Origin: Flammula alnicola
Taxonomy: Eukaryota > Basidiomycota > Agaricomycetes > Agaricales > Strophariaceae
Reading direction: 5' to 3'
DNA: 64,000 nt
Assembly: GCA_015499995.1 (NCBI GenBank)
Contig: JADNRV010000128.1
Location: 62,001-126,000, forward strand
Below, piece after piece: positions 21,801 to 33,736 of the stretch (its first letter is position 1; each line of letters opens with the position of its first letter). Made by a program: the position numbers and the translations under genes. The notes beneath the pieces were generated by a model. It was given only the letters and a program-made list of their open reading frames with translations. It was not told where the DNA came from and made no database searches.

Positions 21801-23142
21801 CTAGTTTTTGGAATTGATAAAGGAAACTATGAAGAAAGTGGGAATTGTCAGGGAAAGGAAGTGGAAGAAAGCAAGAAACTTACTGATTTCCAAATTCGCT
21901 CGCAACAAAAAGAAAACCGGATTTGAGAATACACAGACTTGACGCAACAGGCACGGTATCAAAATACTTGATTTTTAACGACTTTACTTCCTCTTCTTCG
22001 TGTTCGATCGTGACCTTGTACAGGTCGCCGTCCTCGCTTTGCAAAAGGAAAAAGAAAGCGCCCTGGGGGACGACGTTAGTAATTTTAAAAAAATTAGAAG
22101 AAACACTATGGATAGGTTGTGTACCTTCATCTTGTGCATCACAGCTGCAACGATTATAAGGCCTCGCCCAGGGTCCTCAAGTGGATTTTTGCGCCGTGGG
22201 ATGGGAACTCGATGTTGAGGAACATCCGCGTGTCGGTATATGATATGGTCTTCACAGCAAACGAGAACACCAGACGGACCGTCGAATCGATCGGATGAGG
22301 CGAGCTGACCACCAGGCACTTGGACGAGTAGGTTGGCACGAGGGTCCGTCGGTTCACTCCACTTTCGGACGACATGGTTCAAGCCCAGATCCAGCTCGTA
22401 GTAAGTCAACATCTAAAAATGGGACTATGAGTTGATGGATAAAAAGCAAAACGCGTAACACAGCGTACCTTCTCCGCATTGTTAAAAGCTTCCCCTGTAG
22501 GATCTTGGTCCGACTCGGTGTAATCCACCTCCAGAGCGGCGAACATCGGATTCTCAAACCCAACATCGAGGCCGACAATGTGATGGATAATGGCAGCGTT
22601 TTTGTGTGCTTCCAAGGGTGACGAAATGGTAAGGTTGGCTGCCGCATCGCGATTAAGAATATAGACCAGCTTGGATTTCTCCATTGCCGCGACCATCACA
22701 CTTCGTCCTTTCGGGTCTGTGGCAAGGTATTGTCCAGGAACAATCCGCCTCGCTCCCGACTTTCCATATGTTTCTTGATGCAATTTCACGAAGCTACTGG
22801 TTTTGGGATCGTAGTCCAAGATAACAATGCGTCCAGAGTCCGAACCTACTATAGCGTAATCTAAGATATAATGTGTAAATGAGTGCAGACGAATCGGAAT
22901 ACGTACGAAAGCTCACCCTTGGTCCCGCCGGTCAAACGGAAAGCAGCGAGCGAGCGAATTGACCCAAAGACATCTGTAGCGATGACAGTCGCGACTTTTC
23001 CTGTTTGCGCATCGGGTCGAAGGAGTTCCAAACGAGTTCCATGAGATACGATGATTTCTTGCTGCCTAGCGCCTGAGAAGTTGCCGACAATGGCTTGCGT
23101 CGTCGCCGTTGGAGGTTGTAATGTTAAATTGTACAAATGCAT
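18853..23142 (-). CDS. SF3B3: Splicing factor 3b subunit 3 (Rse1/SF3b130)
   Basis: About twelve exons, roughly 1,200 residues as expected for the family, from ATG 23142. SF3b130 is a WD40-like triple beta-propeller scaffold of the SF3b complex in the U2 snRNP, supporting branch-site recognition. Diagnostic segments are [20 protein letters not shown] at the start, [109 protein letters not shown] and [20 protein letters not shown]. At the end come [20 protein letters not shown] and [15 protein letters not shown]. Introns are short GT-AG; the first (after TGGTKG near 22917) joins to [10 protein letters not shown]. No break was seen. The 5' end lies about 340 bp from the F-box A pseudogene at 23479, transcribed divergently. 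Confidence 0.93.
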
Positions 23143-23478
23143 CGTCGTGAGTCGTTACAAATCAGTGAAGATTGTAATAAGATAAAGCCACGGTCTTGCC
23201 CTGAGTCTAACTGGTTGTCTAACTGAACTTCAGCAGTTCAGATTCCAGTAAAACTCGGAATTATTGGCGGTTGTTTGGTTTTAAGATCATTGCCATTTCA
23301 GGAGACGCTGAAGAGCAGGTTTCCAAGAATCTGCATCATCCGGATTACGCCCAGAAAATAGCTTGGTGAAGATAATTCCAGATTCACATATTTTCAGGTG
23401 TAACCTAACTGCAACTTCCACTGGCTGGCGTCCGATCTTGACTTACGATTTTTTGTTGCCCGTCATTCTGTTAAACCG

Positions 23479-24804
23479 ATGCCACATCTGCAAACCTCCA
23501 ACGACATCCTTCCATTGATTAACGAGGTTCTACCCGACGACATCCTAACAGAGATCCTCACACACAGCGTTGTGTGTTCCCATTCGCACTCTAAACTGGA
23601 ACAAATCGGCGAACGATGCACCCCCGCACCCGTAGATCGTTCACTCATCTCGAAGATCACATCGATTCACCACCATCATTGTATCTCGACTCCCGATCCA
23701 TTACTTCTCAGCTAAGTGTGTTCGCGATGGCGAGGTCTTATCCTTCATATGCCCAGGCTCTGGGATTCCATTGCTATAATCTCTTATCCTGGAGAACACC
23801 AGCTACAGCTTCTCCAGCTATGGCTTGCATGGAGTGGACAACTTCCTATCAGCATTTTCTTTCTCCATCACAGATTTGCCAAAGTGAGAAGCGGGTTTCT
23901 CCAGTCTTTCCGATCTCTGTTCCGGCTGCTGTCATCTCACGCTGCCCGATGGAGAGCGATTGACCTCAGCATCTACAAAAACGACGGTGCGGACACCCCT
24001 GCGCGTATCGAGGAATTTATAAGCCCCAATTCCCTAAAATCACTTGAATGTGTGAGCGTGAGCATCACTGGCCTAGATCCATCATTTGTCGACGATTTCG
24101 CGCGTATCCTTTTCCGATCAAGCTCTCTCCACACGTTGAAGTGGGGGAGCGCCAGCAACTACGACCGTGTCCGCCGCCTTGATTTCAACTGAGATCCATC
24201 GAACTCTTCAACTTCAACCTGACCACGCTTGAGACTGACATCGATGGCCACCCGCCCGTTGTTTCCGATGGATAAAATCACAGTCCCTAGCTTTCGTGCG
24301 TTATTTTTAACGAGGGTTGTCCATATTCATGAACCACATTCTACATGGAACGCAGTAAAAGAAATGCTCTTGCGCTCGGCGTGTTCTCTGGAGAAATTTT
24401 CTTTCATAGACAAATCGATCAGGTTCAGCGAAGAACGTTTATCCTCGCCGGTCTTCTCGTCGCTCACAGAACTCACGTTGGCCTCGTTGATGCTGCTAGA
24501 CCGAGTTATTTCTCGTTTGTCTATGGTATCCGGAGATAACAACACGGAGGATTCACACAGCATCCTTCCTAACCTCAAAACGTTGGAATTGAGAGGGTGT
24601 TCGACAACGGATGGTGCAATGTCGAGAATGGTGTCAAGTCGTTGTCGAAACAAACAGGCTTCTTTATCTCGTATCCAAGTGAGAACCAATGCTGATAGGA
24701 GCTCTCATATCCAAGACGTCGATGTATTGGGGACATTAGCAAAGGAGGGATTGCAAGTCGATCTGGGTCATAATTATCATTTTCACATTAATTATTATAT
24801 TTAA
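23479..24804 (+). pseudogene. F-box/LRR protein, family A copy 2, broken
   Basis: The reading starts at an ATG equivalent to those of the other two copies. CAA of the LSQVCSRW segment has become TAA (stop at 23713-23715). The frame then continues as CSRWRGLILHMPRLWD to about 24190, where it hits a further stop (RRLDFN then TGA) after a frame-changing indel. Relative to copy 1, about 100 bp coding for the TAISACKQLEELHI region are missing before sequence resumes as PFRALFLT-like text at about 24265. The C-terminus (LAKEGLQVDLGHNYHFH) is nearly identical to copy 1. Disruption is seen directly. The gene would have encoded an SCF-type substrate adaptor. Confidence 0.85.
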
Positions 24805-24934
24805 GCGCTAAGCTGACTGTAGGATATCAATCATCGAATTCCTCATCCATTCGTATCTAGGGTTAACCGCATCTATGTCGTTAAGGTTCACAGGCCAAAG
24901 AGATACCAATAACATGGGTGGCCAGATACAAATA

Positions 24935-25262
24935 CTATACAAGTATATAAAAGACTGAAGAGGATGAAAAATATTTACCTGACCCACATATTGAACGTCG
25001 ACTCGGAAGGCATCGGCATCCACTGGTATCACCAGGAGATAAGGTCCTCAGGCTTCCCGCCTTCTTCTGTTTCTTCCCGTACTTATCGAAGAAGTCCCGG
25101 TATAATTTGGGCCTGATGGCATAAGGAGGGATTCCCTTCCATCGCCTCCACGAAATAGACAGTGCCAGGATCGACTCATGGAACTCGTACATGGTTTCGA
25201 GTGTTCTTTAACGAGAGGCCGTTGGTATCAAAAGAAGACATAGCACTGCCAGTGGCACAATA
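24935..25262 (-). pseudogene. 3' remnant of a MYND-type protein gene
   Basis: Translation gives MYEFHESILA, then PPYAIRPKLYRDFFDKYGKK and QKKAG. This matches the C-terminus of the gene at 47131-48098 (MYKFHASILD, PPYAITPKVFQDFSEKYWKE, QKKAGR). Small indels are present, and homology stops at about 25262, so the MYND finger and most of the body are absent. It sits tail-to-tail with F-box A copy 2, as the fuller copy does with F-box A copy 3, supporting block duplication. Confidence 0.7.
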
Positions 25263-25308
25263 TCGATTATATATACATACATGTGTGCTGTAAAAAATCT
25301 TCAGCCTA

Positions 25309-25653
25309 TTAGCATGCGTCGTGTTTGTCGTCAATTCCATAAATGAGCATCTTGCTGAATACTTCTGGAGTTTCCCGAAAGGCTAAAAAAGGGCGTACAT
25401 AGTCGGTCAGAGAAATTATTCGGGAGGAGTGAGCAACAGTACCGTGATTTTTGTCAATATAAGTAACACAGCAAAGGTTCTTGTCAAGATCAAGCGCCCA
25501 ATGAATATCTTGGAGCTGCACACTAGGAGATTGCTCGATCAAGGTTTTCCATTTTTCTTGAATCCTTCGCGGATACCCGAGGAAGTGCTCCTTGACCTTT
25601 GGTAGCAACGCAGCCTGCTCAAATATTCGCAAAGAAAGATGAAGGCCAGACAT
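25309..25653 (-). CDS. Small hypothetical protein
   Basis: A 114-codon ORF with ATG at 25653 and no recognisable domain; it contains SVQLQDIHWALDLDKNLCCV and ends in DDKHDAC. It begins 45 bp after the F-box B1 stop on the same strand, so it may be its own gene, a downstream fragment, or chance. No counterpart was noticed in block 2. Confidence 0.3.
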   Translation of the reverse strand: MSGLHLSLRIFEQAALLPKVKEHFLGYPRRIQEKWKTLIEQSPSVQLQDIHWALDLDKNLCCVTYIDKNHGTVAHSSRIISLTDYVRPFLAFRETPEVFSKMLIYGIDDKHDAC

Positions 25654-25697
25654 CTACTACGATTGATTTATCTTTAGTATGCTGTCATTTCGGGGTA

Positions 25698-27461
25698 TCA
25701 AGTTTGGGGACGCACGAGAATATCCCTTGCATCCGTTATCTCAACGCTTTCGATGTCAGTCAAGATCGTGCATACTCTGTCGCGCCACTTGCGGTCACTT
25801 TTTGTTGGGGGATCCAGGTACCAGACATTGAATTTAGGGATCTCCTGGTGGAGTTTGTGCTTGAGTCGTTCCAGTTCAGAGGAAGTAGTAGATGGAGTCC
25901 AGATCTCGAATTGTGCTTGATCCAAAGTACGTAGCAAGACTGTGGGAGGGTCATACCAGCTCACAATACTCGGACTGGAAAGGTGAGTGATTCGCAAACT
26001 TTTCAAACGACGCAGGTCCCGGGGAATGATTACCCGTGACTCATCCGCCTCGCATCGGGATGTGGCGAGTTGGGAAACAATTCCTGCTGTCTCCGAGTCC
26101 GCACCAGTTTCCCGTTTAACTTGAAAGGTGCAGACCTCTAATCGAGGAACAAGAGGTTGGTCTTGCTTCACGCGTGCGAGATCGAGAATTTCACGATGAG
26201 ATGGCATCGTGATATCCAATTCGACAAGTTCGGGAGTGAGTTCCAAAAGTGTAGTCAAATCGGGTTCGTTACTGGCAAAAATCGTGCGCAGAAATAGGGT
26301 TTTCAAGGGACAAGGAAACCCGGAGCGCAAAATGGCCGACGTAAGAGTTTGTAAGACATTTCTTGAACGCACAATGATGTGGAGGTCCTCGATTGCCGGA
26401 AAGCTAATACATTGTAGCAAGCTTGTTTCCGCCGAACGATAGGTTTCGAAGTCTAGTTTAACGAGATGAGGCAGTCTTATGATTTCGCCGAGATCGAAAT
26501 GGCGTTCGCTGCTCTCGGAGAGGGTAAGAGTTTTAAGGACACTGGAATCGCACATTTGGTTTATTTGAAACATTGATGCCAGCTCGTGCTTGCAGTGAAC
26601 CAGATGTTGAAGCGGCAACACAATTTCGCCGAAGTAACTCCCCTTCACATGCGCTGACCGCAGCTGGGGTGCAACTTCAAATATGTCCAGCCTGGTACCG
26701 GGGTAACCATCGTCATCCGGAGACCTTAAAGATATTGTTAATTTCAAGGTTCTGAGTGACGGAAGCCGATCTCTGACTCCTTGAATGCAAGCTATGGTTG
26801 CGGGTGTCAAATCGATGATAACAGTTTCCCATCTTTCGGAATATTGAACCAATAGATCAATGACGGGATGCGAACTTCCGAGGTCACAGGAAGGGGCGTA
26901 AATGCGTACAGTGAGCAATGTGTTTGCTGAACGTCTGAATAGTTCGCTTAGAAGGACCTTCTGGAACTTCGTTTTAGCCTTTGTCGTCCTCGTCACATCG
27001 ACAGTTGGCAGGTGGTTCCATAGAGACGGGAGGGATAGTGCGATGGCTCTCCAAGATCGACAGACCTGGGACGGTGCCCATGGAAGGTCTCTCGTCTTAA
27101 GGAGATGTTGATCGTGTGAAGTTGGATCCTTGGAAATAAAGGAGAATATTTCCTGGAGGATTTCGGGAGGCATACGCCGGATACATGATGTTATCGCTTC
27201 ATGCGCATGAACGAATTTGGCCGCTCGCGCTATTTTATGCCTGGTCACCATCTTCCAGCTCGCAATCCCACTATCTGGCCTGTCAAGCAGCAACTTGCGC
27301 AAGCGCTGCTCCTCTGCATTCGCTTCAGCAATGACAGCATGGATAAGAATAGCTTCCGATTCGGAAGGTGGAACGTTCGAGCGCAGGAGGTGCGGTGTCG
27401 GCGGATCGGGAAGCTTTGCCTGATAAAGGATTGGCAAATGGTAAGAACTTTTGTATTTCAT
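25698..27461 (-). CDS. F-box protein, family B copy 1
   Basis: An uninterrupted ORF of 587 residues from ATG 27461. The N-terminus contains the hallmark LPDPPTPHLLRSNVPPSESE lead of large agaricomycete F-box families. A helical segment follows, then the F-box (IRRMPPEILQEIFSFISKD) and DLPWAPSQVCRSWRAIALSL. The rest is leucine-rich and presumably binds the substrate of an SCF ubiquitin ligase. The first dozen residues (MKYKSSYHLPILYQ) are less typical, so translation could begin in an upstream exon. Related copies are B2 (about 32250-33735) and the broken B3 (51607-52831). Confidence 0.85.
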   Translation of the reverse strand: MKYKSSYHLPILYQAKLPDPPTPHLLRSNVPPSESEAILIHAVIAEANAEEQRLRKLLLDRPDSGIASWKMVTRHKIARAAKFVHAHEAITSCIRRMPPEILQEIFSFISKDPTSHDQHLLKTRDLPWAPSQVCRSWRAIALSLPSLWNHLPTVDVTRTTKAKTKFQKVLLSELFRRSANTLLTVRIYAPSCDLGSSHPVIDLLVQYSERWETVIIDLTPATIACIQGVRDRLPSLRTLKLTISLRSPDDDGYPGTRLDIFEVAPQLRSAHVKGSYFGEIVLPLQHLVHCKHELASMFQINQMCDSSVLKTLTLSESSERHFDLGEIIRLPHLVKLDFETYRSAETSLLQCISFPAIEDLHIIVRSRNVLQTLTSAILRSGFPCPLKTLFLRTIFASNEPDLTTLLELTPELVELDITMPSHREILDLARVKQDQPLVPRLEVCTFQVKRETGADSETAGIVSQLATSRCEADESRVIIPRDLRRLKSLRITHLSSPSIVSWYDPPTVLLRTLDQAQFEIWTPSTTSSELERLKHKLHQEIPKFNVWYLDPPTKSDRKWRDRVCTILTDIESVEITDARDILVRPQT

Positions 27462-27968
27462 GGCTCAAGAGTGAAGCTCACTCGAAATAAAGCATTGCGA
27501 AGCATTGGATCATTCAGAGTTCGAGTAGGGCTTCAATGTGGCACTGGTGAGAGCAAGGTGAGACGTTTTGTTCGTCTCATTCTGAATCACGGTCTCAAGT
27601 TCAACCGTGACGTTCAACTCTCAGATCTCAACGTTCAACGTTCAACTTTCAAGTGTCCGGCATTGAAGCATTCCCCGGCCCGAGCCGAGTCCATTCAAAA
27701 CCATCCACTGCGATTTTGACGGCATTTCTTGACTCATCCCTCTGCAGGAAGAAAGAACCCTCAGGCTCACGGAGGATACGTCTATTGACAGGAGAAAGAA
27801 CCAGGGAAAACGAGGGAAAATTGGCTGAGATAAGTTTTTTGGTTTGGATGTCTCACGTCATATATTAACGTTGATGCTGGTAGCATAATGAGTGGTGAGT
27901 GCCGCGGCCATGATTTAAGTCTTCCTACTACAAGCCGACAATCCCTGTTCTACGTATTAGGCTACTTA

Positions 27969-29222
27969 TTAAATCTGGCTGGTCTCTCCTTTTGTTCCCA
28001 CCGCTGACCAAATCCCGGCGATGATTCCAGGATATGCTTGTTTTACAATGAACCCAAATGGAACTTCTGCCAAATCCATCCACAACGGTGTCGAAAATGC
28101 GAACCATATAATAACCGACATATACCCCAAAATCCAACCAAAATCTTGGTGAACCAAGATGACCGCAATCCCGCCCTCCGAACCAGACCCAAAATCGCAT
28201 CTTCAAGAGTAATTGCGACGGCTTGGTCCTGGTTGGAGGAGAAAGCACTGCAGTGCCTGTGGCATCATCCAGTCGTGCATTATTACGACATATTAGTCGC
28301 CGACTTGGTGAATCACTCCCGACATGAAGAAGGCCACGATAAGCTTGAAATAGGAGGTAAATTTGCTCTTTGAGGGGAACCTTATCGCTTTTGCCAGAAA
28401 GTCCGCATGGGAAGTGAATATCTGCACGATACTGGTCAGTAGATTCAACGGTATTTGCCACTGTTAAATGGGTTTGCTCACCCCACGGAACATCTGGTGC
28501 CAGGTCCGATCACAAATCGACACACAATATACGCCTCGACGAACGATCCAAACAGCAGAGGCCAGTCTCGCGGTTCAGAGATTCCCGTTCCTACCCAAAC
28601 AGTGCTAACAATCATGACCGCTATAGACGCAGGAATAATGAATGCATCATGAGGTAGCAGATGCCACCTGGAAAACGCCAGACACCAGAGGCGATCATAT
28701 CTAGAATTTATAATGTCGTCTTTCATGCAGTAAGGATTGGCCCTTAACAGCGTCATATTCGCGTGGTGGAGGATCACATGCGATCCAGAAAATTTGTGAC
28801 GCGATGAGGGCGGTGCGCATTTTGTGCTTCGGAGGAGGGGGAAGGTGGGGTGTGGATTGATGTGCCCAACCGATGCCGCGTGGTTTGTACGGCAGACTGG
28901 CTGCCCATCAGACGCGAGACCGGAATGGGGCCTCGGAGATTTTGTATCTGGACCCAACGACGCGTAATTCACGGTTCCCGTCGGCAAGGAGGGTGTATCG
29001 CGACACGTAAAGGAGGGATACGACTAGGCGGCACCCGAGACCGTAATCGGCCACGATATTGGCGAAGGATATTGTGGAGTGAAAAACCTGATAGTAATTG
29101 AGCGAGAAGATTAAACTGAAGTACACCCAACGGTACTGGGATGATTTGGATGCGAGACCGAGGATGATGAGGCATTCGGAGAGCAGCCAGAGGGCTGCAA
29201 ATGAGGACCACAGGTTTGTCAT
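27969..29222 (-). pseudogene. Wax-synthase-domain acyltransferase copy A, broken
   Basis: This copy begins MTNLWSSFAALWLLSECLII at ATG 29222. It is close to copy C (49823-51018) throughout, but the Trp codon in RVWWAAS has become TGA (near 28905). A few bases are missing after the WIA of FWIA (around 28790), shifting the frame. In the second exon a stop follows HQVGD near 28300. The last exon still reads YPGIIAGIWSAVG. The family (MBOAT-related wax synthase domain, multi-pass membrane) uses acyl-CoA to esterify alcohols, and some fungal members act in secondary metabolism. The copy is seen to be non-functional. Confidence 0.8.
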
Positions 29223-29503
29223 ATGCTAACGTTTATGTTAGACTCCGGTGGGTCAAATGTGCGAACCGATACGGATGAGCCGATAAGGGGAGGGGAGTAA
29301 AGACCGCTTTTTAATATAAAATTGTATTGATTCAGGGACGGACCGGCAAACATACCCGGCAGCCAGGTTTCCACCGGACTTGATGCTACGAGGATGACGC
29401 CGTTGTTTCTCGAAATTTAGGAATGGACAATTGTCTCCAAATTGAAAGACTTCGCAGGATTTCTAAATTCATCTACGCGAATTTGGCAATGAGCCCAAGC
29501 TCA

Positions 29504-30791
29504 TTATGCTTTGTTGGGCTTATTGGAAGGCAGCCATTCTCCTCGCCAAAGCCCCAGTATGATACTAAAATGCGGTATATCCTCCGTCCAACCATCTTTA
29601 TATACCGCATCTATCCAGTAGGGAAGACTAAAAGAAATCCACAGAAATACCCACACATAGCCTAGCAGTTTCGTCAACCAACCGGATCGCGTGAAGCCAG
29701 CTTTTCGCGCAATTGCAATGACGAATTCCTCGACGGTGATGGCTACAGCTTGAAGGAGGAAGAACGCTATGGTTCCCAACGGTTCGGTTAGACTTTGCAT
29801 CGCCACTACTTCACTGACGTGGTGTAGAAGTCCAGACACGAAAAAGACGGCGTGTAGCTTGAAGATGGCAGTATATCTGCCTTTAGGAGGGAGTCCGAGA
29901 ACCCTTGCGAAGAAGTTGGCGTGGGCGGTGCAAGGCTATATGAAAAGTTCCATGTTTATTCCCACTCTAGAGTTTCTACAGAGCACAACGGCTTACCCTT
30001 CTTAATATCTGGTGCCAAGCTTTCCTACGAAGATGCATCGATGAGGCCAGCGCTTGAGTTGCAAACAATAGAAAGGCTTACCCCCACATCCGGCGAAGCG
30101 TGTATCCTTCAAATAGCGAGTGGTAAAGGGCTGGCCAATCGCGAGGGGTCGTAATTCGCAAGGCGACGGATATTATGCTGTAGAGCTTGTGTTGGATCAT
30201 CAGCACAACATAAATTACTATACAATAGCCAAAGCCAGCCAGCCGCCACAATCGCTGATATCCTGTAACGACCAGGACATCCTTTCCGTAGTAGGGATTC
30301 GCCCGATTCATAAAACCATTGAGGTCGTATATGAGGAGGAGGAATGCGATTGACAGGAACTGCGAGATGACAAACGCAGTTCGAGTCTTGTGCGTTGGTC
30401 GTGGTGGTATGTGGGCAGTCGGTTCATGGGTAAAGTTCACCCCGCGAGGGTTCCCCCAGACGATAATTCCCCACCACAGACGCGACAGGAATGGGGCTTC
30501 GGAAATGTTCTCTTTCTGGCCGACGAGTCGAAGTTCTTTCTGTGGATTGCAGAGAAGGATGTCGGTCGATGCGAATAATACTATCATGAGTATCCGGGAG
30601 CTCATTCCTCTCTCGGTCATCCCCAAATGCAGGAAGTCCATCCTGGTGTATATCATCGCGTACGTCGCAATTGAGGTGATAACGACGAAGAAGATCCATC
30701 GATGTGCTGAGGGTTTAATCGTGTGTGAAAGGATGCCCAAAGACTCTAAGAGAAGCCAAACAGCCAGGTGAAGGTTTGGTTTTGATTCCAT
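29504..30791 (-). CDS. Wax-synthase-domain membrane acyltransferase, copy B
   Basis: Three exons (30791-30082, 30024-29997, 29935-29504) give about 389 residues, all in phase; the middle exon is only 28 nt. The protein has several hydrophobic membrane segments. Hallmarks of the fungal wax-synthase-like family are SEAPFLSRLWWGI, RGVNFTHEP, TPRDWPALYHSLFEGYTLRR joined across introns to MWGKAWHQILRR, and the conserved His region FFVSGLLHHVSE. Related fungal proteins O-acylate alcohols or terpenoids, but the substrate here cannot be read from sequence. It is the only one of the three paralogues with an open frame throughout. It is divergent from the Ohr gene with about 420 bp between start codons. 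Confidence 0.82.
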
Positions 30792-31211
30792 GGTGGACGT
30801 TCAAGGGCTTGGAGAAGCGGAGAAAAACCGTTTCACATTTCTCGACATCAATGAATTGGCAATTTTTATGTTTGGTTGGCAGCGCCCAAGCTGCGAGGTT
30901 GATCTGGCCAAGATTGGTACGCCCTGGCAGGGCCGCCGTCGATGACATGTTGACCGCGAAGACCGACACGAAATCCCGTTGTCTCAAGGATTGTCTTGAA
31001 GTGGCATACGGGAGAGGGCTAGAATTCCAAATAGATGGATGAGTCTGTACCTTTGAGATTTGGCTGAGATGGGGACTATAAATCCTGGACGCGGTCGAAG
31101 GAAGTTGTGGCAAGTCGTTGCTGACATGCTGAGGTCGTCACTTGCATGCTGATGATACACGTTACAGATGTCATGACGGCGGGATCTTTTACGTCTCATG
31201 CACATACTGCC

Positions 31212-31912
31212 ATGTTCAAACCTGCTGCCAGAACCCTCCTCGCGTCTTCCTTTCGATCTGCAGCACCGCGAAGCGCGTTTAATCACATCCCAGCTAGAAC
31301 GGTCGTCACATTGAAAGAAATTAAAGTAAGTAGGTCGCTTTGACTCCAATCATCATCGCAGATAAGTATGCTGACCTTGAGATGAATACTCTTTCCAATA
31401 GTACACGGCCACTGCTTCGGCGACAGGCGCAGGACGCAATGGCTCGGTGAGCTCAAACGGCTTGGAGCTTAACCTTGCATTGCCCAAAGAACTCGGAGGA
31501 ACTGGGAAAGGCGAGAACCCAGAACAACTGTTCGCAATGGGTTATTCCGGTATGTATCAGAACTCTGGCTCACTCGGGCACCTGCACGAAATTCACTTGA
31601 TTTCTTTCTAGCTTGCCTGCTTGGGGCCATTCAAGCAATGGCTAGGAAACTTGGCAAGGAAGAGATGGGGAAGAATGCGGTCGTTCGCACTAGTGTTCAC
31701 CTTGGACAACCCACTGACCTCCCGGGCTTCGGACTCTCTGTGGATATCAAGGTTGAAGGCGTTGACGAGGAACTTCTCAAGGCTGGACACGACGTAAGTC
31801 AGGAGCCTTACAGTGCCGTTCGAATGCTAATCGTATGCGTGATTTTTTCCAGTTCTGCCCATACAGTCGCGCCTTGACAAAAGGAGCCGTCGTGAATGTT
31901 TCCACTGCATAA
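31212..31912 (+). CDS. ohr: Organic hydroperoxide resistance protein (Ohr/OsmC)
   Basis: Four exons (31212-31325, 31402-31549, 31612-31793, 31853-31912) give 167 residues. Ohr is a thiol peroxidase that reduces organic hydroperoxides. The two reactive cysteines are both present: Cys-89 in FAMGYSACLLGA and Cys-150 in HDFCPYSRALTKG. The start of the domain (YTATASATGAGRNGSVSS) is typical. The first 38 residues are rich in Arg, Ala and Ser with few acidic residues (MFKPAARTLLASSFRSAAPR), suggesting a mitochondrial targeting peptide. A farther upstream frame start was rejected because this ATG begins the targeting-like segment. Confidence 0.92.
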
Positions 31913-32249
31913 ACATGGAATTGCTTATGTTCGTCCAACCACTGGACAATTGTAATAGTATCTTATAGATCCTTTTCTCGCGTTGCGCATGGTTTGGCCC
32001 AGGAGGATTCATTATTCAACAATTCAAACAGGATTCTTTACTCTAGAAAACCATGCAATGACGTCACTAGGCGCAGAGTATGCTAGTTGGGTCAGATAGG
32101 CTCGCCTCAACGTTTTACTGACATCTCGTCGCATATTCAATTTGCACTAGGTTGTATAGTCTTATAATTTACCTAAACAGATTACATATATACTGATTAA
32201 TTACGATTATAGATATGCACTTGTTCTGACAGTCCAGATCCTGTAGGAG

Positions 32250-33548
32250 TCATCCACAGCTAATGCTCAACTCCACGGCGGGGGTAAGCCATTGTGTCAG
32301 AGCCAATTTCAGTCTGTCAATGCCACCGAGTGCGCTCTCCTCAATGCAGGTATCGTAAATACGGCACTTCTTCAGTAACGGAATAATGACCCGGTTTTCG
32401 TGTAAATGGAGAGCATAGAGGACATTGGCGGACACCAACGATATGTCCAATATTTCAAGGGCTGGAGTGAGTTCGAGTAGTGCACGTAAATCGCCAGACG
32501 AGTGTGTGGTTGCCATACAGACGACAAGCGCCTTCAGACGACAGGGTGTGTCGGAACGAGAAATCATCGAGATGAGGGTCGCTAACGGCATATTTCCGTC
32601 AATCTCCAGTACTTCGATAGCAGGGACTGTAATTCTGTCGAGGAAGCTAATATAAGAATAATGGAAACAGTCGGAGAGCCTAAGTTTACGGAGACGGGGA
32701 AGAATGATGGGGGGAAATGAGAAAGAAACTCCAAGCATATCCGCACAAAGTATGAGCGTCTCCAAGAAAGGAGACGCAAGGACTTGCTGGAGTTCGTGAA
32801 TGGCGAGTCTGCTTGACGAATGATCCTTGTAATAAACCAGTTGAGAAAATGGCAACTTTATTGTATGATTGTCGGCCAAATTCAGATCAAGCTCAACTTC
32901 TCGAAGTTTAGGGGCAACTTCGAAGGCATCGAACTGTAGGGGTGAAAACGTGGTGCTAGCCCTTCCTGCGTATGTAGTGACCGTCAAAGCCCGGAGCGTT
33001 GGAAGGCGCCTTTTGATCGGTTCAAATGCGGCCAGTGTAGCAAAAGATGCGTACACGGTGACATATTGCCATCTTTCGCAATGTCGCAGAAGGAGATTGA
33101 TAATAGGGTGTGTACTGTACTCGAACTGGTGTGAAAAGTAAAAGTATATGTCGAGCGGTGCCTCCCCCGTTCGTCGGAGTAGCTCCTTCAGGACGTCGAG
33201 TTGGAACTGGGTATCAGGCGTCTTTCGGACCAATGGCAAATGGTTCCAGAGAGAGGGAAGGGATAGGGCGATGGCTCTCCAAGATCGACACACTTGGGAA
33301 ACTGCCCATGGGAGGTCTTTGCTGCTGGGCCAGTTTTGCGCGGAGTCAGGGTAGATTTGCAAACATGGTGAGAGCCAGACAAATATCTCCCGCAAAAGTT
33401 CGAAAGGCAGGCGTCGCATTGGTGACAGGACCCTAATGTGTTGAGAGATGAATGTCAGGGCTTTTTGCACCTTACGCTGCTTGACGTCCCTCCGCCAACG
33501 GCTGTCCAAGTCGTCAATCTCCTCAAACAGGATGTCCTCGGCATCCAT
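32250..33548 (-). CDS. F-box protein, family B copy 2 (5' end uncertain)
   Basis: The ORF from ATG 33548 gives 432 residues: RRLPFELLREIFVWLS (F-box), DLPWAVSQVCRSWRAIALSL, then leucine-rich sequence to the end. The frame stays open upstream of that ATG and encodes the family lead (LKLPDSPTPHLLWSN, APPSDSEITLI) as far as about 33733, where TTTCAG could be an acceptor. I found no good ATG or first exon further upstream. The true protein is therefore probably longer by 60 or more residues, or the copy has lost its start. Likely role: SCF substrate adaptor. Paralogues are B1 and the broken B3. Confidence 0.75.
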   Translation of the reverse strand: MDAEDILFEEIDDLDSRWRRDVKQRKVQKALTFISQHIRVLSPMRRLPFELLREIFVWLSPCLQIYPDSAQNWPSSKDLPWAVSQVCRSWRAIALSLPSLWNHLPLVRKTPDTQFQLDVLKELLRRTGEAPLDIYFYFSHQFEYSTHPIINLLLRHCERWQYVTVYASFATLAAFEPIKRRLPTLRALTVTTYAGRASTTFSPLQFDAFEVAPKLREVELDLNLADNHTIKLPFSQLVYYKDHSSSRLAIHELQQVLASPFLETLILCADMLGVSFSFPPIILPRLRKLRLSDCFHYSYISFLDRITVPAIEVLEIDGNMPLATLISMISRSDTPCRLKALVVCMATTHSSGDLRALLELTPALEILDISLVSANVLYALHLHENRVIIPLLKKCRIYDTCIEESALGGIDRLKLALTQWLTPAVELSISCG

Positions 33549-33736
33549 GATGGCGTTGCGGATGAGGGTAATCTCAGAGTCAGAAGGTGGCGCGTGATTC
33601 GACCACAGGAGGTGTGGCGTCGGTGAATCTGGGAGTTTGAGCCCATAACCATTCCACAGGAAAGGAAGAATCTTGTCTTCAGCGGCCTTTAGAAGATTTG
33701 ATGAGCGAGGCAGAGTGGTCGAATCTGAAATGCACG